Position numbers and translations under genes: made by a program. Shown here in pieces: positions 21,265-31,996 of a stretch of 64,000 nt of DNA. Each line of letters begins with the position of its first letter. Position 1 is the stretch's first letter. The notes under the pieces are model-generated. The model had not been told where the DNA came from and made no database searches. It worked only from the letters and a program-made list of their open reading frames with translations. Origin of the DNA: Tamarix chinensis (Eukaryota; Streptophyta; Magnoliopsida; Caryophyllales; Tamaricaceae); assembly GCA_030549775.1 (NCBI GenBank), contig CM060174.1, positions 44,744,707-44,808,706 on the forward strand. The letters run 5' to 3'.

Positions 21265-22460
21265 CTATAAAAAGAGAAGAAAAGGGGAAAAGTTGGATGG
21301 TTGGAAAAGGAGAGGTCGAATGGAGGTGAAAGTTGGGGTGTTTAGAGTTGCCCGGGTGGAGAGGAGTAGAATAAAGGTGGCGGCACACGACGGCGACGAT
21401 GGTGACCGAATGGGGAAGAAGAAAAGAAAGAGAGGAGGAGAGGGAGAAAGAGGAAAAGAAAGGTAGGGGGAGATAGAGGAGGGTCTGTAGATGTTTTTGG
21501 GTGGTGTAGGAGGTAGCAGCAGCGACAGAAGTGGGGGTGGACGGCGGCGCGAAGGGTGGGAGGTGAAAGAATGGGTTAATTGAGGAGGTGACTTTGCACG
21601 GCCAGGGTGGCTCGTGCAAGGCAAATCGAGGGAGGTGGAAGGTACAATTGGTTAGAGGATAATGCAGTGAAGGCTTATGTGGATGGAGTGGGTGGTGAAG
21701 TTGGCCGGAGGTGGCGGCAATGGTGTCTGAAGGAGAGGTGGAGCAAGGGGTAAAATTTTCTGGGTTGAAATCAAAAACTTGAACAAGGTTAATTATGGGG
21801 GTATTTATAGAGTTTAGAGGAGAGGGTAGGGTTCTGTGGGTCGGTGAGGGGGTAATGCATGTACGGTTAGGGTCACCGGCTGTGATGGTTGGTCGGTAGA
21901 ATTCAAAATCATGGCAAGGGTATGCGCAGGAAAAGGAGGAACTACGCGGAAGAAAAGGGAGGTGGGTTGGGTCATGCTAATCAATGAATCAGGGGGAAGA
22001 AAGAGGATGGAAAAAAACTAGTCAAAGGGGCGGGATCGTGGCAGAAAACCAAGGTGTTGGGCGGTGGTGCAGGTCGTTGACGGGAGGAAGAGGAAAAAGA
22101 AAGGAGGAAGAAAGGGAGGCTAGACTAGTGGTAAGGGGAAAAAGAAAGAAAGGGAAAAGGAGGAGAGAACCGGCCAGTGGTGAGGGAGTGTTTAAATAAA
22201 ATGCTACATTTTGGGAGAAGAAAAGAAGAAAGGATGCATTTCATCCCTGGGCCATGCCGATGGAAGAAAAAGGAGGAAAGCAACGGGCCATGGAATGCAG
22301 GCCCATTCGCTGAAGAAGAAAAAAAAAGAAGGAAAGGAGGATTGGGCCACGGATGAGCCCAAATTGGGAAGGAGAAGAAAAAGAAAAGAAGAAAGAAAAA
22401 GAAAAGAAGAAAAAGAAAAGACAAGGAAGAAAAAAAAAATGGAAAAAGGAAAAAAATACA
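21265..22460 (-). other. Purine-rich GC block of LTR C (U3/leader)
   Basis: On the minus strand this is CT-rich with CCACC and CGCC clusters, matching 9190-10260 in B and 32420-33720 in D. It includes TGCACGAGCC/GGCCGTGCAAG phrases shared with D. Open frames here are compositional. Confidence 0.65.
21802..21809 (-). promoter_or_regulatory. TATA box of LTR C
   Basis: TATAAATA on the minus strand (CTCTATAAATACCCCC), at the expected place downstream of the pyrimidine block. Confidence 0.65.
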
Positions 22461-22882
22461 AATATGAGGGTTGGGTTAATTAAATTAATTAGGATATTTG
22501 GGATATTTTTAAAAAATAATAATATTTAAATCCCTTTTTAGGCTAATTTAGGATTTTTGAAAGATTTTCCATAAATTCTATTTTAATTAGTAAATCACCC
22601 TAATTTTCTCCAATTAAATTATTTATAAAAATCCTATTAATTTGGCCCTATTTTATCCTTCTTTTTTTAAATAAAATAATTTATTTAATTAATTTCAAAA
22701 ATAAAATCCTTAATTAGCTAAAATATCCTAATTTTTTCCTCATTAAAATATTTAAAAATTTCTTATTCATTTGCCCTAATTAATTCCCTTTTATTTTAAT
22801 AAAAATAATTAATTTAATTAATTTTCTTAATAAAACCTAATTTAACTATAATTCTTAAAATTAAAATTTTAAGTGCATTTCA

Positions 22883-23040
22883 ATAGGAATGCGAGCTCAA
22901 CCCATAGGTGATGATTGCAACGTTGCCATCAGAGATTACGTTGTGCGAGTCCAAGACCACCTTAACCTTACCATAGCCCATCAAGAAATCTAAGCCCCTT
23001 ATTTTGAAGTTAAGCCGTGAGTCATGCTTTAGGAAAATGT
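22883..23040 (-). other. Unassigned open segment at the G/C junction
   Basis: In the frame of the RT fragment (69 codons from 23089) the residues after QEEGIDFEE do not look like copia RT, which would read TFAPVARLEA. Instead the frame gives LKHDSRLNFKIRG, LDFLMGYGKVKVVLDSHN and DGNVAIITYGLSS. I do not recognise this. It could be a captured host fragment, another element, or a rearranged copy. Confidence 0.35.
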
Positions 23041-23190
23041 TTTCCTCAAAATCAATGCCTTCCTCTTGGTTATATCCTTTAAAAACCAATAAGGCTTTAT
23101 TTATAACTACAATGACACCGTCATCTAGATTTTTTTTTTCTAAATACCCATTTAGTCCTAATGATGGGTCTATTTGGAGGTAAGGGGACT
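23041..23190 (-). pseudogene. pol: Copia RT N-terminal fragment (element G)
   Basis: Reading on the minus strand: LGLNGYLEKK, then LDDGVIVVINKALLVFKGYNQEEGIDFEE over a frameshift. This is the KARLVAKGY-QEEGIDFEE block of copia RT. The YVDD catalytic region is missing. Confidence 0.7.
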
Positions 23191-23530
23191 AATTCCTAAA
23201 CATGATTTATCTTAAATTAGTTAAGCTAATATTACATTACCATGATCTAGTTTTAATCCTTTATGGCTTTGAATTGAGAATTAGGTTCCATTTGAGATAG
23301 AAATGCTAAATGATTGTAGAATTTACCTAGTTAGGATCTCTTTGCAACCCCCCTTGTTGAATCACCAATGATACGCTCTTGATGGTGTCTATACGCATAT
23401 CTCCATGCTTGAGGAAGACCCCTTCTCACTGAATCTTCTTGTTGATTAATTAAAGGATCTTCATCTTTTTCTTCTTCTATATTTTTCTTGTCATCATTTT
23501 CCACCAGGTTCTCAGCTTAGATGGAAGGAC
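23191..23530 (-). other. Decayed copia integrase-RT linker (element G)
   Basis: This lies between integrase and RT of G. Acidic, low-complexity residues (EEEKDEDPL-like on the minus strand) fit the variable linker. No intact frame. Confidence 0.4.
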
Positions 23531-24193
23531 CTACTTCTTCCTCTTAAATTTTCTATACACTTGAGCAAGTTTCATCAAAATCAACATATACAAATTCCTC
23601 AACTGAGATTGATCATTTGTTAAATATTCGGTAAGCTTTAATATGTATAAAGTAACCAATGAAAATAACTTCAATATCTTTAAAGTTAAACTTACCCAAA
23701 TTGCTTTTCCCATTATTAATGATAAAGCATTTGTAACCGAATGTGAGTAAGTAACCCACATTTGGTTTCTTACATTTTCAGAGCTCATTTGAAGTCTTAT
23801 TCAAGATGGCCAACTTTAGTACTCTATTTACTACATATTTTGTGGTGATAAGGGTTCTGGCCTAAAAATATTTAGGATGCTTGGAGTCATGTAGCATAGT
23901 TTTTGCAACCTCCTCTAAGCTATAATTTTCCTTTCCACCACACTATTTTTTTGTGGTGTCCTTAGTGATGAGAAGTTGTGGTTAATACCATTTTGATCAC
24001 ATAAATCCGTGAAGGTGGCATTATCAAACTCCTTCCTATCATTAATCATTGAAGCATGGTTCATAATTCTCTTTTCTACTTGAATTTTCTTATGAGGCAC
24101 AAGAAAATCATTAAAAGCATCATCTCTAGTAGATAGAAATAATGTCCATGTATAATGTGAGTATTCTTCTACAATATTGACACATATATACAA
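23531..24193 (-). pseudogene. pol: Copia integrase (element G), broken
   Basis: The frame at 24193-23915 (92 residues) has EEYSHYTWTLFLSTRDDAF, FDNATFTDLCDQNGINHNFS and LRTPQKNSVVERK. The last gives the catalytic Glu region of a copia integrase. The 23788-23531 frame (NVRNQMWVTYSHSVTNAL) covers the C-terminal region in a shifted frame. Stops separate the two. Lys-Asn-Ser replaces the usual Gln-Asn-Gly. Confidence 0.82.
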
Positions 24194-24327
24194 CTGTTCA
24201 TGGTATAGGTCCTAGTAGGCTTGAACAGATTCATATGAAACAACTCAAGTTATTGAGGCATTGTCATAATAAATTTGGGTTTAAAGGAAATTCTATGTTG
24301 TTTTCCTTGTTGATATGCATCACATAA

Positions 24328-24570
24328 TCAATATTTTTTAAAGTTCAACTTTGGAAGTTCATGCACTAGGTATTTTTTGGCAAGTTTGTTTAATAAATCT
24401 ATGCTACCATGTACAATGTGCTTATACCATAACCATGCATTATTGTCAATTATACTTGGACATGTATTGTGTAATTTTGTTGATTTAACTTCAAGTATGT
24501 ACAAATTGTTAATGCATGGACATACAAAGATAATAGATTTATCTACTCCATTTGAAATTAGATAATGCAA
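24328..24570 (-). pseudogene. pol: Copia GAG-pre-integrase region (element G)
   Basis: Contains NNAWLWYKHIVHGSIDLLNKL, matching the W-H-H-N zinc-binding pattern (normally LWHRRLGH) in degraded form, plus the C-x-x-C-like segment near the end. An in-frame stop follows. Confidence 0.65.
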
Positions 24571-24732
24571 ATTTGAGAAATTAACTAGAAATCCTTTATC
24601 ACAAAGTTAACTAATTCTAATCAAGTTGTGCTTAAGCACAATATTTGTATATGGTTTAGAGTTACCAATATTGACGGTACCAACACTGATGATCTTTCCT
24701 CTTAAGTTTTTTCTTCTTCTAAAGGTCATGTT

Positions 24733-24984
24733 TCAACCAACATATAGAGTTATATTCGAGAAGAAGGTCTGACTCCTCAAGTTTTTTGAGCATCCAGTAT
24801 CTAAGAGCCATTTTTGGCTTCTTGTTTTAACTTTGAAGCTTACATTATTGATGTTATCATTATCATTGAAACTTGTGAAGGAGGTAGAGTTTAATGATTC
24901 CACCTTTAGAGTCATGAAATAGAGGCTAGGAACTTCTTCCCCTTCATCACAAGGTTCACCTTCAATTTTGCCAAAGGTTTCCAT
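24733..24984 (-). pseudogene. pol: Copia protease (element G)
   Basis: The motif KWLLDTGCSKNL is the aspartic protease active site (D-T-G) with the usual copia context W-LD-GCS. It follows an acidic linker. The frame breaks shortly after at FFSNITLYVG. Confidence 0.75.
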
Positions 24985-24999
24985 ATATCTATTTTGGTC

Positions 25000-26010
25000 C
25001 TTTTCTTATTGTTGCTAGTATTCCCATTTGTTTATCTATTTCATTTATAAACTCATAATAGTTATAGATAACATGGTCAACATTTCCAAATAGGTGTTAT
25101 TTGATCTTCTCTAGGCATCCTTGCATTAATTGAGGATGACCTTCTTGATCTTCCATTTCTCCCTCCTTTTTTCTGGAGGAACCTTCTAAATGAGAGCTTA
25201 TAAATGTCACTTCTTCATCACCTTCATTTTTTCCATGTCTTTAATAACTTCCTACTATTTAGAAGAAGTGGAAGCTTTTATATCTAGAGGATTCTTGTTT
25301 ATTTAATCTAATCTATCTTCTACCTTTAATTTATTAACCTTGAGAGTCCTAAATAGGCCTTTAATGGTCATCTTAGTTAAATCATTGGTTTCTTCAATGG
25401 TGGTTACCTTGGTACTCGACTCTTTTGTAGTACCTCGTAAGATCTTTCTTACTTTATCTTATTTAGTGATTTCTTTCCCTAAGGCTTTGAGGTTGTAGAA
25501 AATGGGAGTGAAGCAATTACTCAGATTGTTTAGTCTTTCACCTTGCTTCATACTAAATAGTTCATACTCCTTAGTGTGCAGAGTGATTATTTGATTATTC
25601 ACTTGCTTTTTTTCTTCATGATTGAGAACAGGATTATCCCATATATTTTTTCTAGTGGAGTATGTTTGATTATGGTGGTACTCTTTTCACCAAACCCATA
25701 ATTAATAATCATGATGGCTTTGTTGTTGAGAGTGAACTTTGTATTTTTTGAATTGGTGAGCTCATCCCTTATTTTTTCCACTAGTTCACCATTGACTTCT
25801 TTAGTGCTATTGTTTGACCCTTCATTAGCTATTGAGCACATTTCATGGTCTTGTAATATGATGAAGAACATTATTATATTCTTTTAGTAGGTGAAGTTTT
25901 CATCATTGAACAATGGTGGTTTGTGGTGGACATGCCTTAATTTAGACCAATAGAGTCCATTCCATTCATAGATCTTTTTCACCTTGAATTTTTGAATCCA
26001 TTGTGAGATT
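25000..26010 (-). pseudogene. gag: Copia gag (element G)
   Basis: Minus-strand reading starts near 26002 with MDSKIQ, then PPLFNDENF-Y, followed by MFFIILQDHEM-SIANEGSN and, at 25800-25650, KFTLNNKAIMIINYGFGEKS. This is the N-terminal UBN2-like gag order (LNGENY-W, then W-IVENG, then NSKAKHML). Several stops. No zinc knuckle was found. Confidence 0.65.
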
Positions 26011-26035
26011 CTCAAGATTGGATACCAATTAAAAT

Positions 26036-26860
26036 AACCCTAGAGTGGAGTGAATTGGGTTTTTTAGACTGGAAATGAAAAATATAAAATTTTGCTCAAT
26101 ATAGAATGATTTAAGAGCAAATTACTCTCTACATCTACTACCAACACATTATCCCTTTTAGATTTTGAATAGCAACATGTTTATATTGATGGTCACTCTT
26201 CTCTTTATTTATGAGCTTTAAAATCTTAATAACTCTTTACGAGATTATATATATCGTGACCTATTTATCTTCTCTAAACTCTCCATAAGAATCTCTCAAG
26301 ATTGATAAGCAACCACTCATTAATCCCTTGGTAATTAATTTTTTAAGATAGTTGTTATTACAATTCATTCTCACCAAGAATATAAGATATGAAAGTGTAC
26401 AAATTTGTATAGGATGTAATATATCTATATTTAATAAAATATATTACAATTGAAGAGCAATTCTAGGTACTAGAGAAACTGTATCACAAGTGGGTTGAGA
26501 GAGTTTGAATGAGCAATTGAATGAATAAAGAGTAGATGATTAATTGCACAATTAATGTAGTTGAAAATTTTTGAAATAAATTTTGAGGGAGCTTATTTAT
26601 AAGGATCACCTTCTTCATTTATCCATTAGACACAAAACCTCTAAAAAAAATTATCTCGCCCACTAAGTAGAAAATATCCATTTAATGTTCACTAGTTGAT
26701 TAGTCTAATCGAATATTTCATTTGTTGTAGAACCAGTCAATCACTGGTTCAAACCAACCAAATTTTTATTTTTAAACTTAAAATGAAAAGTTATTATTAT
26801 ACAAACTAGTCGATTGATTATGTGTAGTATATTATTACTCTTATGAACATATATAACACA
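26036..26860 (-). repeat. Probable 5' LTR of element G
   Basis: It lies upstream of G's gag on the minus strand and ends at a possible TGTGTTATAT start at 26860. A minus-strand TATA box (TATAAATA, 26594-26601) supports an LTR promoter. The second LTR is not in the window, so boundaries are uncertain. Confidence 0.5.
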
Positions 26861-26872
26861 AGTCTTCAAGGG

Positions 26873-27610
26873 TGGATGAAGATTTGTGTGATTGTAAATG
26901 AAGTAGAATGGGTGATTTTCCTAATTGAGAGAAGAAATGAAGATATTCAAGCAAAAATTTAAAAAGAAACCAGCAAGAAATCAAATAACCAAACTTGGAA
27001 CATCTCCTATTTAAGCTTACTCAAAGTAGTTTTAGAAAGGATTATTGAATCACAATTAGAGAATTAATAAAGCTAATTACTTGTATTAGACTTCAATATA
27101 CTCAACCATCAACATGTAACAAATATTGACAACTCATGCCTTATATAGGATTATAACATTGCTAACTAGCACACTAATTTAGATACACTAATGGATAACT
27201 AGCACATAAACTAGTATTATTAATGTATTTATACCTTATATAATAAATGTCTCATTAAAGACTACTATAAACAAAGTAAGCTAATTATTACATGGAAAAA
27301 AGAATCCCAAAATAATTATGTTGGCTTTAATGGTTTACTAGGTCTTCTTAACTTTCATAGTTGAATTTCATCCATAATAACTTTCTTTGTAATAGCTTGT
27401 AATACTTGAAAAATCTTAGGTATTTTGAATAGTCGAATGTATTGATCTTCTTCATGCAAATATGTTACATACTTGAAAGAATGAGTTAAAGTAATATCAT
27501 CAAGGTTATTCATAGTATTATTATCAAAGACACATAATGTGATTGGTTTCATAATTAAGTATGCCAAATTACTATCATCTTGAGGATTGACTATGGATAC
27601 TTCTACATCA
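26873..27610 (-). repeat. Probable 3' LTR of element F
   Basis: Starts on the minus strand TGATGTAGAAG after TTTTAGGAGAA (polypurine). The left edge near 26873 is guessed from LTR length and resemblance to 50000-50756. The two F LTRs are only weakly similar, so they are old or belong to different copies. Confidence 0.5.
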
Positions 27611-28405
27611 TTCTCCTAAAATTGACAAGAATTTGTCCTTAAATTAATATCACTAAATGAAGGAGACAAATAACTAAATTCCACCATATGTTCTAAGGAT
27701 TTTAAATGGTCCATAGACTCTTAACATTAGTTTGTGTTTCTTTAGACTCAGTAATCTATCATTATATAAATGTAACCATACTAAATAACTAGGAGAAAAT
27801 TCCTATTGAGTTTAGTGTTTATTAGCTTGTTTTTGATATTTTGCAGTGGCTCATTCTATGTTGATGAAGTGTTTGGAATAACTCTACTCATTCCTTAGCC
27901 TCATAGTTTTTAAGTTCACCTTTCTCTAAGGATACCATATCAACTGGTATATAAGGATTCACACCATAGATAATTTCAAATGGACATAAACATGTAGTGC
28001 TTAAAGGACTTTTATTATAAGCAACTTCCACAAGAAGTCACTTAATATCCCAATCTCTAGTACTTTATTTACCAATCCCCTTAACAAAGTGCCAAGAATA
28101 CTACTAGTAAATTTAGTTTGTGGATGATGTGATGTACTAAATAATAACTTGGTGCCTAATATGTGCCATAGTGTTTTTAAAAAGTAACTAAGAAAATTGA
28201 AATTCCTATTTGAAATAACGCTTTTAGGTATGCCATGCAGTCTCATAGTTTCATTAAAATTCAAATAAGCAACAGGTGTATCACCATTAGTTTTATTGCA
28301 CTGAATAAAATGAGCTATTTTAGAAAATCTATCAACCATGACCATAATAGAATCTTTACCTAATAAAATCGATACTAACTCCTTCCCATGGTTGACTAGG
28401 CACAA
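27611..28405 (-). pseudogene. pol: Gypsy integrase and C-terminal tail (element F)
   Basis: The 134-residue frame 28405-28001 holds GKDSIMVMVDRFSKIAHFI (first catalytic Asp), LHGIPKSVISNRNFNFLS (second Asp replaced by Asn) and [14 protein letters not shown], all as in E's integrase. Downstream, out of frame, are YGVNPYIP and GPFKIL-like residues of the C-terminal module. Substitution of the Asp and multiple stops show it is dead. Confidence 0.84.
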
Positions 28406-28495
28406 GTAATTGTGTATATCCTTGTGAAAGAAACTTTTTTTTTTACAAGCAACAAGTCGATTTACTAAAATTTATACACCCTTTATTATGTGTGG

Positions 28496-28497
<2 letters not shown>

Positions 28498-28539
<42 letters not shown>
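28498..28539. repeat. (TA)n microsatellite
   Basis: About 20 TA dinucleotides inside decayed pol of element F. Confidence 0.9.
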
Positions 28540-28540
<1 letters not shown>

Positions 28541-28799
28541 CAATGCCTCTAATGTTATTTGAGTACTAAAATGACTTGCAATAACCCTTTCATGTACCTT
28601 TTTGATGAACTTGGTACATAAAGTCTATTAAGTTTAAATAAAAATCCATCTTATATTGTATAAATAACATGCCTAATATTCTTTATGAAAATCATAATCA
28701 TCATGATACATTTCTTTTAGTATTTCAAATCCTAAAAATTTAACATCCAACATGATAAGTGAGATAAATCTTCTAGAAACCTCATCAGCCACTATATTT

Positions 28800-29810
28800 T
28801 ATTTTCCATCCAAGTGTTAGATAGATAACACAAAGGATTATAAAAATTTCACCCACTTTTCATGGATACGACATATTTTCTTTTGACCATGTAAATATTT
28901 CAAAAATTCATGATCAGAATGTAATGTAAAGGTTTAGGCCTCAAATAATGACTCCATGTCTATAAACTTCATATGATGAAAAACAATTCCTTGTCATATA
29001 TAGAATACCTTAATCTAACCCCTTTTAGTTTTTCACTAAAGTGTGCTATAGGTCCTTTATCTTAAGAAAGAAATCCTCCGATACCTACCCCACTTGCATC
29101 ATAATTTACAAAAAAGAGTAGGTCAAAATTAGGAATAGATAATACAGGAGTGCTATACAATTTATTCTTGAGAGTATCAAAAGCTTTAGTGGCTTCATTT
29201 TCCCAAATGTATTCTCAATTTTTTATTAGTTGAGTAATAGGTGCAGCTATAGTAAAGAAGTCTTTAATAAATCTTATATAGAAACTAGCTAACCCAAGAA
29301 AACTTCTTACTTGATGTATATCTTTAGGAATATGCCACTCTTGAATAGCTTGAATTTTTATAGGATAAACATTAATACCCTTAGCACTAATAATATAACC
29401 AAGAAAAACTATACGTGAAAGTATAAATTTACACTTTTCTAATTTTCTATATAGTTTAGTTTCCCTTAGTTTATCTAATAACTTCCTAAAATTTAGAAGA
29501 AGATCATATTACCTTTTGCTATATACAAGCATATCATCTAAATAAAATATAATGAATTCACCTAGGAAAGGGCGAAGAATTTCATTCATTAGTATCATAA
29601 AATAATAGGAGCATTACATAACCCAAAAGGTATAACAACCCATTCATAGAGATAAAATTTAGTTTAAAATAATATTTTTCCATTTTTCCCTTTCCCTATC
29701 CTCATTTGATGGTAACCACTTAAGTCTATTTTAGTGAACATGTATGAGCCACATAACACATCAAGCATGTCATCAAGTCCAGACATAGGATAACGATATT
29801 TGATAGTTAT
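28800..29810 (-). pseudogene. pol: Gypsy RT C-terminal part and RNase H (element F)
   Basis: Minus-strand reading begins with ITIKYRYPMSGLDDML, MFTKIDLSGYHQMRI, then FYLDDMLVYSK (catalytic), [28 protein letters not shown] and VRSFLGLASFYIRF. RNase H follows (NYDASGVGIG, SEKLKGVRLRYS). There are several stops. The upstream half of the RT ends at MNNIT near 47255, so the two halves join exactly at the E insertion. Confidence 0.86.
29806..29810. repeat. Left target-site duplication of element E (GTTAT)
   Basis: GTTAT is repeated at 47250-47254, just after the right LTR. Confidence 0.82.
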
Positions 29811-30641
29811 TGATGCAAGAGCATCTATCAATTCTCATATTCCTATTGATTCTCAAGGTAAGGAAGAATTAGCTTTCTTAATATTGAATCCAATCATGTA
29901 AAATATTCTTGATAACATGTCTATGCTTGGTATTGAAAACGATTCAAGATATTCTTACAGGTATATCACATATTTTCAAGGAGAAGATGTTAACACACCA
30001 AACAAGACTTAGATTGTACAAGCATTCAAAGCATACAAGGCTATGGCATACATGGGATTACACTACAACAAGATATGGTGATGATTATCATTAGTTATAT
30101 TAAACTCGTTGTAAACCCTAAGTGTATTTTATGTAAGCTAGGGTTTTGATGTAATATCATGTATGTACCATAGTTGATTGTGTGGCTTTGTAATGTTAGT
30201 CATTAATATCATTTAGATGATGATATTGTGATTAAGATTAGGCATTACATGGGATTAATTCAAGTGAGTTAATTTAGCTTGAATTAAGGGGAAGGCCGAC
30301 TAATTTAAGCCTTAATGTTGACTCCCTCACCTATATATACCTATGTTGTACATGCATAAGAGGAGAAGAATAATAGCAATCATTTTGAATCCAATCCTCT
30401 AGTTAGCACTTGATTTGTCTCTCCATTTTTGGATTAGTATATCCAAGAAAGCCTGGGGCATTCCTTCCTTCAATTTCTTTCCTTCATTCCAAGATTGAAT
30501 GCAACTTCAACCTTCGAAGAACCTCATCCAGCATTCATCATTTGTGTTGAGTTTAAGCATCTTAAACCAATTGTTTTATTCAAGCATTAACTTTTGGCCT
30601 ACTGGAACAAAGAAATGATCTCTCCATTTTTATCCACACCA
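29811..30641 (+). repeat. Left LTR of element E (831 bp)
   Basis: Starts TGATGCAAGAGC and ends CCACACCA. Homologous to 46406-47249 throughout. TATA box TATATATA at 30332-30339. The right LTR carries about 13 extra bases near its end and ends TA instead of CA. Confidence 0.9.
30332..30339 (+). promoter_or_regulatory. TATA box of left LTR E
   Basis: CACCTATATATACC, at the same place as 46928-46935 in the right LTR. Confidence 0.65.
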
Positions 30642-30644
30642 TTT

Positions 30645-30657
30645 TTGGTATCAGAAC
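30645..30657 (+). other. Primer-binding site of element E (variant)
   Basis: TTGGTATCAGAAC, one base different from the standard TTGGTATCAGAGC, starting a few bases after the LTR. Confidence 0.75.
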
Positions 30658-31515
30658 TTCCCATATCTTTGCTTTCCTTTGGCAGTGCAAATTATTGCAC
30701 CTTCTTGCTGCTACCTACAAGAAACCAACCTGCAAGAAGATTCACCGCCCAACAATCTTCAACATTTTCTTGTTTCTTGATGCCTTTCTTGAATCTTCAA
30801 TGAATTCTTGATTGAACATTCCAAATCTTGCAACAATCTTGTTGCAATTTCACACAGTCCATCTAGCTATTTTCTTATATCGTCGACCATACTTCTTTTC
30901 ATTTCTGCCAAGGCTCCACCGGTTTTGTCTTGTTTTTGTTTTAACTTCTAGCCTTCACTTCTACTTCTACTGACCCTTTTTCTTTTATTTCCTATCCCCA
31001 CTTGTCCATTTATCCAGAAAATCATCCACCCATTTTGTTTCTACAAGTTCTAACACTTCGTAGAAAAGAGAAAAACCCCTGGTATAATATAGCCAGGTTA
31101 GAAGGTTTTGCAAAACAAATTTGTGCCTCGGTTTTACTCCAATTTTCTCTCCAATTCTAGTCCATACTCTTCTTCTTTTTATTCTTCACATCTTCTATGG
31201 TGTATGGAAACAAAATATTCAACTTGAATATCTCATTTCCTTGAAGAAGTCAATGGCCTTTTGTTATTTTATATGGCTGATTGTTAGTCACAACAAAAGA
31301 CCACCTTCCAGCCATATTGTTTCCAACGTGCATGCAGTGCTATGTTGGCTACATTTCCTTCCATTTGTGCGTGACCGATACAACAGGTAGTGATCAATAT
31401 TTTCTTGTGGATTGGAAAAATATTTTCTATTTTGTTTGGTTGCAGGACATTCGAACATCTACATATTTGTGTTATTCTTTTGGTGATAAGAAATAAGTGT
31501 GTTTCTACCTTCCCC
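30658..31515 (+). other. Leader of element E
   Basis: About 0.86 kb between primer-binding site and gag ATG, pyrimidine-rich at first. Small open frames are present but none has a recognisable domain. Confidence 0.6.
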
Positions 31516-31996
31516 ATGGAAAGTGAAGAGGTTCATGCATTGGTAGAGTCTATCAAGAGTCTAACCATATGAATGGATGCCCAACTACATAATCAAACAA
31601 TGCTACAATAACAATCAAAAAGTGTAGAAGCCAAGCTAGCCGATCAAGAGAAGTATCAACCATGGCAAAATTGCATGGACGCCACACAAGATAGTGTGGA
31701 AGGAAAAATGAATTATACATTCCATACAAAAGGAGGACGTGGATACTCAAACATGCATCACAATGAAGATGGAGAGGATGAGATGAGTTCCTTTGGCTTG
31801 AGCAACTAAAGAAGAGCACATACATTTCAAGTAAGACATGCATACAATGAAGATCAAGGTATCAAACTTGACCTTCCTAAATTTCATGGTGAATTGAATG
31901 TGGAATTATTCTTTGAGTGCTTGCATGAAATTGAAGCTATATTTGAATTTAAAGAGTATGATGATGAGAGAAAATGCATGCTTGCTAATCTTGTGA
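31516..31996 (+). pseudogene. gag: Gypsy gag, N-terminal part (element E), cut by LTR D
   Basis: ATG at 31516 begins MESEEVHALVESIKSLTI, then a TGA. The same frame goes on with EAKLADQEKYQPW, MDATQDSVEGKMNY, EDGEDEMSSFGLSN, KLDLPKFHGELNVE and EYDDERKCMLANLV. LPKFHG and EYDDERK are conserved positions in this gag class, N-terminal to the capsid core. LTR D begins right after LANLV. The segment 31641-about 31950 is repeated at 37041-37350 on the other side of D. Confidence 0.82.

Larger units (their letters stand above)
18804..22882 (-). mobile_element. Element C, outer piece: minus-strand giant LTR (U3 to minisatellite)
   Basis: Continues C after element B. Read on the minus strand from 22882 it starts TGAAATGCACTT, then AT-rich U3, a GC/pyrimidine block (22460-21265), TATA box, long TTA microsatellites, the GGAGC palindrome with a TAGGTAAGG donor-like site, and the AAACCCTA-rich minisatellite. 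No polypurine tract lies outside 22882, so this is the outer edge of a 5' or solo LTR. The visible parts of C total about 5.45 kb, longer than LTR B. Its other end is beyond the window because of element A. Confidence 0.83.
22883..26035 (-). mobile_element. Element G: minus-strand Ty1/copia remnant interrupted by LTR C
   Basis: Read right to left: gag (26010-25000), protease (24984-24733), GAG-pre-integrase (24570-24328), integrase (24193-23500) and the N-terminal part of RT (about 23190-23041). C begins immediately after, so RT catalytic motifs and RNase H are absent from the window. All domains carry stops and frame changes. A TTGGTATCC phrase near 26025 may be the decayed primer-binding site. 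Confidence 0.82.
26873..29810 (-). mobile_element. Element F, left part: minus-strand gypsy RT end, RNase H, integrase, 3' LTR
   Basis: Read right to left: RT from IKYRYP (29810) through the YLDD box (29532-29543), RNase H (about 29200-28800), integrase (28405-27850), polypurine tract (27611-27622) and a probable 3' LTR (27610 to about 26873). It is the continuation of 47255-50756. Element E lies between, inserted inside the RT domain with a GTTAT duplication. Same subfamily as E. Confidence 0.85.

Noticed and set aside
20213..21624. Poly-Ile/Leu open frames suggesting membrane proteins
   Set aside because: Translations of AAT/TTA microsatellites.
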